Below are positions 1 through 6,307 of a DNA stretch of 15,911 nt, one piece after another (positions within the stretch are counted from its first letter, which is position 1; the number at the start of each line of letters is the position of its first letter). The notes below the pieces were generated by a model. It made no database searches, had not been told where the DNA came from, and worked only from the letters and a program-made list of their open reading frames with translations. The stretch covers positions 1-15,911 of the forward strand of contig CBFDBT010000042.1 in NCBI GenBank assembly GCA_965603115.1, given 5' to 3'. This DNA is from CBFDBT01 sp965603115 (GTDB taxonomy: Bacteria; Pseudomonadota; Alphaproteobacteria; Sphingomonadales; Kordiimonadaceae). Position numbers and translations under genes: made by a program.

Positions 1-1044
1 GAGCTGATCATTGGTGACCGTCAAACAGTTAAAACTGCTTTTGCGATTGATACTTTCATCAACCAAAAGACAACAAACGAAGCTGCTGGCGATGATGACA
101 GCAAAAAGCTTTTCTGTATTTATGTTGCGATTGGACAAAAGCGTTCAACTGTTGCGCAGATTGTTAAGTCACTCGAAGAACAGGGCGCGATGGAATATTC
201 TATCGTTGTGGCATCTACGGCTTCTGAGCCTGCTCCACTTCAGTTCCTTGCTCCATACACTGGTACAGCTATGGGTGAATTTTTCCGTGACAACGGTATG
301 CATGCGGTTATCGTTCATGATGACCTTTCCAAGCAGGCTGTTGCTTATCGTCAGATGTCACTCTTGCTTCGTCGCCCTCCAGGACGTGAAGCTTATCCTG
401 GTGACGTTTTCTATTTGCACTCCAGACTACTCGAGCGTGCAGCGAAAATGTCTGATGCGCATGGTGCCGGTTCTTTGACTGCTTTGCCTATCATTGAAAC
501 ACAAGCTGGTGACGTTTCTGCTTATATTCCAACCAACGTAATCTCGATTACAGATGGTCAGATTTTCTTGGAAACTGAACTCTTCTTTAAAGGTATTCGT
601 CCAGCTATTCACGTTGGTCTGTCGGTGTCCCGTGTGGGTTCAGCCGCTCAGGTTAAAGCGATGAAGCAGGTTGCGGGTTCGATTAAACTTGAGCTTGCTC
701 AGTACCGTGAAATGGAAGCCTTTGCTCAGTTTGGTTCCGATCTTGATGCCTCAACTCAGCAGTTGCTGAACCGTGGCGCACGTTTGACCGAGCTACTCAA
801 GCAAGCACAATATTCTCCTCTGACTATGGAAGAGCAAGTTGTGTCATTGTTCGCAGGTGTTAATGGTTACCTTGATGGTATCCCAACAACTGATGTAACA
901 CGCTTTGAAGAGCAATATTTGGCTGAGATGAGAAGCAAAAATGCTGACGTTCTTGCAACTATTCGTGACGAGCAGAAAATTTCTGACGATACGACATCTA
1001 AGTTGAAAGCCATTTTGGAAACATTTAGTAAAGCCTTTAGTTAA
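1..1044 (+). CDS. atpA: F1 ATP synthase subunit alpha, 5'-truncated by window edge
   Basis: Non-catalytic nucleotide-binding subunit of the F1 head (alpha3beta3) of F-type ATP synthase, on the cytoplasmic face of the inner membrane. The frame is open from base 1 and gives 347 residues; roughly the first 160 of about 510 lie outside the window. It begins right at the P-loop (GDRQT-V-KT, fragment residues 5-12). It then shows the IYVAIGQK segment, the DDLSKQAVAYRQ Walker B region, LLLRRPPGREA, PTNVISITDGQIF, and SVSRVG, which carries the arginine finger (codon 631-633). The C-terminal helical domain is complete. Three near-invariant positions are changed: the second P-loop Gly is Val (28-30), the residue before Asp-Asp in Walker B is His instead of Tyr (316-318), and the Asn of RPAINVG is His (610-612). 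The P-loop Lys-Thr pair and Walker B Asp pair remain. atpG follows after 33 bp. Identity is certain; the substitutions may be real or sequence errors. Confidence 0.98.
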   Translation, partial: ELIIGDRQTVKTAFAIDTFINQKTTNEAAGDDDSKKLFCIYVAIGQKRSTVAQIVKSLEEQGAMEYSIVVASTASEPAPLQFLAPYTGTAMGEFFRDNGMHAVIVHDDLSKQAVAYRQMSLLLRRPPGREAYPGDVFYLHSRLLERAAKMSDAHGAGSLTALPIIETQAGDVSAYIPTNVISITDGQIFLETELFFKGIRPAIHVGLSVSRVGSAAQVKAMKQVAGSIKLELAQYREMEAFAQFGSDLDASTQQLLNRGARLTELLKQAQYSPLTMEEQVVSLFAGVNGYLDGIPTTDVTRFEEQYLAEMRSKNADVLATIRDEQKISDDTTSKLKAILETFSKAFS

Positions 1045-1077
1045 TCGGTTTTCTAAGACAGGAGAGAGCCAAGAGTT

Positions 1078-1968
1078 ATGGCTAGCCTAAAAGACCTTAA
1101 AGTTCGGATCGGTAGTGTAAAATCTACACAAAAGATCACGAAAGCCATGAAGATGGTAGCAGCGTCAAAGTTACGTCGTGCGCACGAAGCAGCAGAGGCT
1201 GCTCGTCCGTACGCCGAGCGTATGGAAGCTGTTATCGCTGGCCTTGGTTCTGCTGTTGCAGGTCAAGCTGGCGCGTCACCACTTCTTATTGGATCTGGCA
1301 AAGATGATGTTCATCTTGTGGTTATCGCGTCATCAGAACGTGGGCTATGTGGTGGCTTTAACACCAATATTGTTAAAGAAGCCAAGCGCCACATCATTGA
1401 AAAACTGGCTGAAGGTAAAGTCGTCAAGATTTTAACCATTGGTCGTAAAGGTGATGTGCTTATCCGACGCGAATATGATGACATGGTTATTGCCAATAAA
1501 GATATGAGCGAGATTAAATCACTAGCTTTTTCCGATGCTTCGCCAATAGCTGATGAAGTTCTTGCTATGTTTGCACGTGGTGAATTTGATGTTGCAACAT
1601 TGTTTTACGCCAAGTTTCAGTCCGCGCTTGTTCAGATACCGACCAAGCAGCAACTCATTCCTGCGCCTTATGGCGATATGGATGAGGGTGAGGACAATGA
1701 CGATCTTGGCGGGGCTTCTTATGAATATGAGCCAAGTGAAGAAGGCATTCTCGCAGATCTATTACCACGCAATGTTTCTATACAGTTATATCGCGGATTG
1801 CTTGAAAACGCTGCATCTGAGCAAGGCGCTCGTATGAATTCGATGGATAGTGCTACGCGTAATGCTGGCGACATGATTGATAGTTTGACACTGACTTATA
1901 ACAGAACGCGTCAAGCTGAAATAACTAAAGAATTAATTGAAATTATCTCTGGCGCGGAAGCGCTTTGA
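1078..1968 (+). CDS. atpG: F1 ATP synthase subunit gamma
   Basis: Central rotor shaft of F1-ATPase, turning inside the alpha3beta3 ring and coupling proton flow through Fo to ATP synthesis. The product is 296 residues, a normal length for this class. The N-terminal helix (MASLKDLKVRIGSVKSTQKITKAMKMV region, residues 1-28) and the C-terminal helix (about 250-296, with ATRNAGDMID and LTYNRTRQAEITKELIEI) are the conserved antiparallel coiled-coil pair. SERGLCGGFN near residues 86-95 is another family hallmark. An acidic stretch around residues 200-222 lies where alphaproteobacterial gamma subunits carry a variable insertion. A GGAGAGAG ribosome-binding site (1061-1068) precedes the ATG by 9 bases. 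The gene sits between atpA and atpD in the usual order. Confidence 0.98.
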   Translation: MASLKDLKVRIGSVKSTQKITKAMKMVAASKLRRAHEAAEAARPYAERMEAVIAGLGSAVAGQAGASPLLIGSGKDDVHLVVIASSERGLCGGFNTNIVKEAKRHIIEKLAEGKVVKILTIGRKGDVLIRREYDDMVIANKDMSEIKSLAFSDASPIADEVLAMFARGEFDVATLFYAKFQSALVQIPTKQQLIPAPYGDMDEGEDNDDLGGASYEYEPSEEGILADLLPRNVSIQLYRGLLENAASEQGARMNSMDSATRNAGDMIDSLTLTYNRTRQAEITKELIEIISGAEAL

Positions 1969-1993
1969 GGCTGAACTCACCAAGGAGTTAGCA

Positions 1994-3418
1994 ATGAGTA
2001 CTGCAAAAAATATAGGTCGTATATCTCAGGTCATCGGGGCCGTTGTAGACGTACAATTCGATAGTGATCTGCCAGAAATTATGACAGCACTTGAAACAAA
2101 AAATGGCGACATGCGCCTCGTTCTTGAAGTAGCACAGCACCTCGGTGAAAACACCGTGCGTACAATTGCTATGGATAGTACAGATGGTCTTGTTCGTGGT
2201 GTTGAAGTGACAAACACAGGTGCACCGATTTCTGTGCCGGTTGGCCCTGAAACACTCGGTCGCATTATGAATGTTATTGGTGAGCCAATTGATGAGCTTG
2301 GACCAATCGAAAGTAAGAGTGTCGCTCCAATTCACGCAGACGCCCCAGCTTTTGAAGACCAGAGTACCGAGCAGGAAATTCTGACCACTGGTATTAAGGT
2401 TGTTGATCTTTTAGCACCTTACGTGAAGGGTGGTAAAATTGGTCTCTTCGGTGGTGCTGGTGTTGGTAAAACAGTTCTTATCATGGAGCTTATCAACAAT
2501 ATCGCTAAAGGACACGGTGGTTATTCTGTGTTTGCCGGTGTTGGTGAGCGTACGCGTGAAGGTAACGACCTTTATGAGGAAATGAAAGAATCTGAAGTTA
2601 TTAAGCTTGATGGCGACAGTAAAGCCGCGCTTGTATATGGTCAGATGAATGAGCCTCCAGGAGCCCGTGCTCGTGTTGCTCTAACAGGTTTGACACTTGC
2701 TGAATATTTCCGTGATGAAGAAGGTCAAGACGTTCTCTTCTTCGTGGATAACATTTTCCGCTTTACACAAGCTGGTGCCGAAGTGTCCGCCCTACTTGGT
2801 CGTATTCCGTCTGCTGTGGGTTATCAGCCAACTCTGTCTACTGACATGGGTACTTTGCAAGAGCGTATTACATCTACGCACAAGGGGTCTATTACCTCTG
2901 TGCAGGCGATTTATGTGCCAGCTGATGACTTGACTGACCCTGCGCCAGCAACATCATTTGCTCACTTGGATGCAACAACAGTGTTGTCTCGTGCGATCTC
3001 AGAAAAGGGTATCTATCCTGCTGTGGATCCGCTTGATAGTACATCACGTATTCTTGACCCACGCATCATTGGTGATGAGCACTATATGGTTGCTCGTAAT
3101 ACTCAGGAAATTCTACAGAAATATAAATCATTGCAGGATATTATTGCTATCCTTGGAATGGACGAACTTTCTGAAGACGATAAACTCACAGTGGCCCGTG
3201 CCCGTAAGATTGAACGTTTCCTCAGTCAGCCATTCTTTGTTGCTGAAATCTTTACTGGCCTTAAGGGTAAACTAGTTGATATCGCTGATACTATTAGCAG
3301 CTTTAAAGCTATTGCCGCAGGTGAGTATGATCATTTACCTGAAGCAGCCTTTTATATGGTTGGTGGTATTGATGAAGCAATTGCAAAAGCTGAGAAATTG
3401 GCAAAAGACGCCGCTTAG
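1994..3418 (+). CDS. atpD: F1 ATP synthase subunit beta
   Basis: Catalytic subunit of F1-ATPase, which makes ATP from ADP and phosphate at three alternating sites. The product is 474 residues, typical for the family. Visible motifs are the P-loop GGAGVGKT (153-160), GERTREGND with the catalytic Glu (E185), the Walker B segment LFFVDNIFRFTQ (around 248-259), and the DELSEED lever motif, here DELSEDD (390-396). One small oddity is Ala262 in QAG-A-EVSALLGR, where Ser is usual. The frame is open 57 bases further upstream into atpG, but the ATG at 1994 is chosen because AAGGAG (1982-1987) stands just before it and the protein then begins like its relatives. It lies 25 bp after atpG and 30 bp before atpC. 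Confidence 0.98.
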   Translation: MSTAKNIGRISQVIGAVVDVQFDSDLPEIMTALETKNGDMRLVLEVAQHLGENTVRTIAMDSTDGLVRGVEVTNTGAPISVPVGPETLGRIMNVIGEPIDELGPIESKSVAPIHADAPAFEDQSTEQEILTTGIKVVDLLAPYVKGGKIGLFGGAGVGKTVLIMELINNIAKGHGGYSVFAGVGERTREGNDLYEEMKESEVIKLDGDSKAALVYGQMNEPPGARARVALTGLTLAEYFRDEEGQDVLFFVDNIFRFTQAGAEVSALLGRIPSAVGYQPTLSTDMGTLQERITSTHKGSITSVQAIYVPADDLTDPAPATSFAHLDATTVLSRAISEKGIYPAVDPLDSTSRILDPRIIGDEHYMVARNTQEILQKYKSLQDIIAILGMDELSEDDKLTVARARKIERFLSQPFFVAEIFTGLKGKLVDIADTISSFKAIAAGEYDHLPEAAFYMVGGIDEAIAKAEKLAKDAA

Positions 3419-3448
3419 GCATAGCTATTAGGAACGGAGTTTTCCAAC

Positions 3449-3853
3449 ATGGAAACTTTTCGCTTTGAATTGGTATCACCAGAAAGTCTGTTGAAAGATA
3501 CAACAGCGGGTATGGTTATAGTACCGGGTATGGATGGGGACTTTGGTGTTTTACCAGGGCATTCGCCGATGATGTCAACAATACGTCCCGGTATTGTGGA
3601 AATTCATGAAAATGAATCTTCTGACGCCGAGCGTTTATTTGTTAAAGGTGGCTTGGCTCAGGTAACCCCAACAGGGCTTACAATATTAGCTGAAGAGATT
3701 ATCCATCTCAGTGATGTTGATATCGCAGATTTGGAAAGTGATATTACTAATGCTCGGCAAAGTCTGGATGCAGCTGTAGACGATATTGATAAAGCCCGCG
3801 CTGAGCGTGAGCTTGGCTGGATGGAAGCTTTGTCACAGGTTATGTCTCACTAA
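3449..3853 (+). CDS. atpC: F1 ATP synthase subunit epsilon
   Basis: Small rotor subunit of F1, bound to gamma and the c-ring, and a regulator of ATP hydrolysis. The product has 134 residues, as usual. The N-terminal beta-sandwich is recognisable from FELVSPE near the start, then GMDGDFGVLPGHSPMM (about residues 28-43), and FVKGGLAQVTPTGLTILAEE (about 65-84). The remainder (about 88-134) is the two-helix C-terminal domain. A GGAG site lies 9 bases before the ATG. It is the last gene of the atp operon and is followed by a strong terminator about 25 bp beyond its stop codon. Confidence 0.97.
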   Translation: METFRFELVSPESLLKDTTAGMVIVPGMDGDFGVLPGHSPMMSTIRPGIVEIHENESSDAERLFVKGGLAQVTPTGLTILAEEIIHLSDVDIADLESDITNARQSLDAAVDDIDKARAERELGWMEALSQVMSH

Positions 3854-3877
3854 GCAGCTAAAGGCTCATGAAATATT

Positions 3878-3908
3878 AAAAAGGCGGCTCTGGGAGCCGC
3901 CTTTTTTT
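3878..3908. terminator. Bidirectional intrinsic terminator between atpC and the PAS gene
   Basis: A perfect 10-bp stem (3881-3890 pairs with 3894-3903, GC-rich, loop TGG) is followed on the plus strand by seven Ts (3902-3908). It is preceded by five As (3878-3882), which become a U-tract when read from the minus strand. It can therefore stop the atp operon from the left and the PAS-domain gene, whose stop codon is at 3933, from the right. Termination in both directions is inferred from the structure. Confidence 0.93.
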
Positions 3909-3932
3909 ATGGAATATAATTGATAATCTTAA

Positions 3933-4424
3933 TCATTCATCAAGTGTGTAAGGTGTGATTAAAGCCATAGCCATATCTATAGTACTTCCATCTTCAGCCA
4001 GCGGTAGAACAAGAATATTGTAGTCTCTATAGTCTACAGGCGCCCATTCTGGAACGACTTTAGAAAGGTAATAAGGTTTTTTGTTATCAATTATCCAGCT
4101 ATAGCGCTCAGCCATATTTTGAAGATTCTCTCCTGTGGTATCGGCCTTCATGATATTGGTGATAAAACTTCCCATCAACCTAATCGAAATGTTAACGGGG
4201 TTATGTTCCACGTCAAGAAGTACAATATTGGTGAGGATTGACTTTAATTCCATTGGCGTAAAATCAGATCTGGCAGGAAGATTTCCATTTGTAGATTTTT
4301 GTTGCCATAAATTGAACAAGAAGCGCCCTTCTTGCCATGGAATATCATTTTCTTCAAAGTCAGTAATAATTTTATTGTTCGGTATCTCAGACACAGTCAA
4401 CCCCCAAATGCCACCATAAAACAT
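3933..4424 (-). CDS. PAS_5 (DUF1457-like) domain protein
   Basis: Small cytoplasmic protein of 163 residues, with no signal peptide or membrane segment visible. The arrangement WQ.....G.LPARSDFTPMELKSILTNIVLLDVE (about residues 40-73) followed by IRLMGSFITNIMKADTTGENLQNM matches the PAS_5 family, typically written as P-x-R-x-D-x-x-P followed by L-DVE, then R-x-x-G and TG. Most members are uncharacterised; a sensory or ligand-binding role is inferred only from the PAS fold. No kinase, cyclase or output domain is attached. The start is uncertain: the ATG at 4424 has no convincing ribosome-binding site, whereas a GTG ten codons in (codon 4392-4394) is preceded by a GGGGG tract and would give a 153-residue protein. 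It is a single-gene unit, closed by the shared terminator and separated from rppH by an AT-rich spacer. Confidence 0.8.
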   Translation of the reverse strand: MFYGGIWGLTVSEIPNNKIITDFEENDIPWQEGRFLFNLWQQKSTNGNLPARSDFTPMELKSILTNIVLLDVEHNPVNISIRLMGSFITNIMKADTTGENLQNMAERYSWIIDNKKPYYLSKVVPEWAPVDYRDYNILVLPLAEDGSTIDMAMALITPYTLDE

Positions 4425-4535
4425 GGTGAAACGCTAGACGTAAAATGAGATGGTGCCTGTTCCATCGATTAAAGTATAGTTAACAACTTATTAACGAATA
4501 GATAACTATATGTACAGTAAAAAATACTTTTATAG

Positions 4536-4553
4536 TTACTTTTTTAAAAGTAA
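4536..4553. repeat. AT-only-core inverted repeat in the PAS gene/rppH spacer
   Basis: A perfect 8-bp inverted repeat (ttactttt, 2-base loop, aaaagtaa) lies in the 237-bp non-coding spacer 4425-4661, which is strongly AT-rich and rich in short TACTTTTA-like runs. A TATACT hexamer (minus strand, 4473-4478) could be the -10 box of the PAS gene, but no matching -35 box is visible. The hairpin is too weak and AT-rich to call a terminator; a protein-binding site or chance are both possible. Confidence 0.35.
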
Positions 4554-4607
4554 TTAAGAGTATTATTGTCTTTAATTTTAAATACTTAGAGAAGCATGAT
4601 GGTTTGG

Positions 4608-4629
4608 ATAAAGCCACTGGAGGCTTTAT
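4608..4629 (-). terminator. Possible weak terminator hairpin after rppH
   Basis: An 8-bp perfect stem (4608-4615 with 4622-4629, 6-base loop) lies about 30 bp beyond the rppH stop codon in the direction of transcription. It has no T-tract, so it is at best a weak or factor-dependent terminator, or an RNA 3'-end stabilising hairpin for the long minus-strand cluster. Confidence 0.35.
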
Positions 4630-4661
4630 TCATGAATTAGAATAATATTACAATATTTGAG

Positions 4662-5144
4662 TTATTTATTTACCAGTGGTTTAAATTGAGCAACCATAGA
4701 TTCATAAACTTTGCGTTTAAAGGGGACTATCAGACCAGTCAGGCTTTCAATATCACCCCATTGCCAGCGAGCAAATTCTGGATTTTCTGTCTCTATGTTA
4801 ATGACAGAGTCGTCAGCGGTAAGTCGCATAAGGAACCAGTGCATTTTTTGGCCCCTAAAGCGACCTTTCCAGACAACGCCGACAAGTTCATCAGGGAGAT
4901 CATAAGTTAACCAATCCTCAGTTTCAGATATTATTTCAACCTGATCAGCCGTAACACCAATTTCTTCTTCAAGTTCACGCAAAGCAGCATATTTCAGACT
5001 TTCATCTTCATCAACGCCACCTTGTGGCATTTGCCATGCTCCAAGAGTATCAATCCGCTCCCCTTGCCAGACTTTACCTTCATCATTAATCAACATAACG
5101 CCTACACAGGGCCTATATGGTAAAGAGTCTTTATCTATGGGCAT
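4662..5144 (-). CDS. rppH: RNA 5'-pyrophosphohydrolase (Nudix)
   Basis: Removes pyrophosphate or phosphates from the 5' end of primary transcripts, which triggers RNase E-dependent mRNA decay; also the family of the Bartonella invasion-associated IalA protein. The product has 160 residues, the usual size in Alphaproteobacteria. It starts with YRPCVGVMLIN (10-20) and has WQMPQGG (37-43). A complete Nudix box spans residues 42-64, with Gly42, Glu48, Arg56-Glu57, Glu60-Glu61 and Gly63 all present. A W..Y.LP segment near residue 80 is also typical. An AAAGGA ribosome-binding site stands 6 bases before the ATG. It is the last gene of the minus-strand cluster, 20 bp after the YibQ-like gene. Confidence 0.96.
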   Translation of the reverse strand: MPIDKDSLPYRPCVGVMLINDEGKVWQGERIDTLGAWQMPQGGVDEDESLKYAALRELEEEIGVTADQVEIISETEDWLTYDLPDELVGVVWKGRFRGQKMHWFLMRLTADDSVINIETENPEFARWQWGDIESLTGLIVPFKRKVYESMVAQFKPLVNK

Positions 5145-5164
5145 AATCTGTCCTTTAATTTGAC

Positions 5165-6247
5165 TTATGATATTGGCTGTCGGTTTACTGTAGCTGTGAT
5201 TGGAACAAGTTGGAAGCCCTGATCTGGAAGTGTGTTAATCCATTCCTGCAAAAGCGTGATAGATATAGGGTAATTATGTGCAACTCCAACAGCAACGCCA
5301 CGAGATTTTGCAAGATTTTCTAATTCCTGCAATTGTATAAGAATTTCTTCCTTCGAGGGAATTCTATCAATGTGAGTGTCTATATATGCGCGAGGGAGGC
5401 CGATGCCTTGTGCTATACTTGCTCCTGCTGAAAAGGGCGTTGTGCTTCCATCCACAAACATAAGGCCGCGCATATTTAATTCAGTTAAAACAGGTCTAAG
5501 TTTTGCCTGCACAGTCATGAATTTACTACCCATGTAATTCATCATGCCTACATAGCCAACCATTTCCCCCATGACTTTGTGCAAGATATCCATATTTTCT
5601 AGGCTATCGCTTGCCGTAAACAACGATAGTTTTCCAGGGTGGTTTTTTGGATAATTCAGAGGCTCCATCGGTGCGAGCAGTAAAACTTCATGCCCCGTGG
5701 ATCGGGAAAGGTTGCGCCATTCATTTAAGGCTATGCCATAAGGTGAAAAAGCGAAGGTGACCGCCGCGGGCAAATTTTTAATGGCAGATGTCGTCTGCTG
5801 TTTGTTTAACCCCATATTTGTGACGATAATGGCAATACGAGGACGCTCTTCATTCGCCATTGATGGAGAGCCATATACTTGCCAAGCGACTTTACCATCT
5901 TCGCTACGTTTTGGTAATGTCCCATGCGACCCAACTTCAATAATGTCTTGGTCTTCTTGGACAACAACCATAGTGGGCGGTGGTAAGATAATATTCTCAT
6001 CGCCGGTATCGTTAGCATCTAGGCTTTTAAACCGTTCACTAGAGAGTGTGGCCGGATCAGGCGTGGTCATTTGTATTGCCACACTTGCTGAGGATTTGTT
6101 GGTTACAGCTTTGCTGGAGGGCATAGGTTCACCTTTTGGTGTTTTCCCCTCAGGATTATGGCTTATCTCTATTAAAACACCGATGCCAATTAAAATGGTA
6201 AGGGCAGCACCCCATGCGATCATCATTGACTTTAAATTTTTCAACAA
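5165..6247 (-). CDS. Divergent polysaccharide deacetylase family protein (YibQ-like)
   Basis: Envelope protein of 360 residues: a short cytoplasmic N-terminus, one membrane segment or uncleaved signal (about 9-27), a low-complexity Pro/Ser/Asp-rich linker (about 30-130), then a divergent polysaccharide deacetylase domain (about 136-355). Recognisable domain blocks are RIAIIVTNMGL, TFAFSPYG, GHEVLLLAPMEP, GYVGMMNYMGSKF, RGLMFVDGSTT and QGFQLVPI. In canonical NodB-like enzymes the first block carries an Asp-Asp pair and the third a metal-binding His; here these are Thr143-Asn144 and Tyr238 (NYMGS instead of NHMGS). Deacetylase activity is therefore doubtful, though similar changes are, to my recollection, common in alphaproteobacterial members. 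The start is TTG: AGGAG lies 9 bases upstream and the first ATG is seven codons further in. It sits between ctpA and rppH, near envC, so a role at the cell wall is likely but unproven. Confidence 0.9.
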   Translation of the reverse strand: MLKNLKSMMIAWGAALTILIGIGVLIEISHNPEGKTPKGEPMPSSKAVTNKSSASVAIQMTTPDPATLSSERFKSLDANDTGDENIILPPPTMVVVQEDQDIIEVGSHGTLPKRSEDGKVAWQVYGSPSMANEERPRIAIIVTNMGLNKQQTTSAIKNLPAAVTFAFSPYGIALNEWRNLSRSTGHEVLLLAPMEPLNYPKNHPGKLSLFTASDSLENMDILHKVMGEMVGYVGMMNYMGSKFMTVQAKLRPVLTELNMRGLMFVDGSTTPFSAGASIAQGIGLPRAYIDTHIDRIPSKEEILIQLQELENLAKSRGVAVGVAHNYPISITLLQEWINTLPDQGFQLVPITATVNRQPIS

Positions 6248-6307
6248 CTGTTTAGTCTCCTGTAAACCTACAATGTCCAGTGGGGATACCCTGTAAAATA
6301 TATGGCG

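Noticed and set aside
11..478. 155-codon open frame on the plus strand overlapping atpA
   Set aside because: It is out of phase with the clearly conserved atpA frame and its translation shows no protein-like composition or family motif.
1988..2335. 115-codon open frame antisense to atpD
   Set aside because: It overlies the conserved beta-subunit sequence, is rich in Cys/Asn/His/Thr as expected of a reverse-complement shadow, and has no motif.
5757..6296. 179-codon open frame antisense to the yibQ-like gene
   Set aside because: It covers the N-terminal half of a gene whose own frame has a signal segment and recognised domain blocks; no ribosome-binding site or family match was seen.
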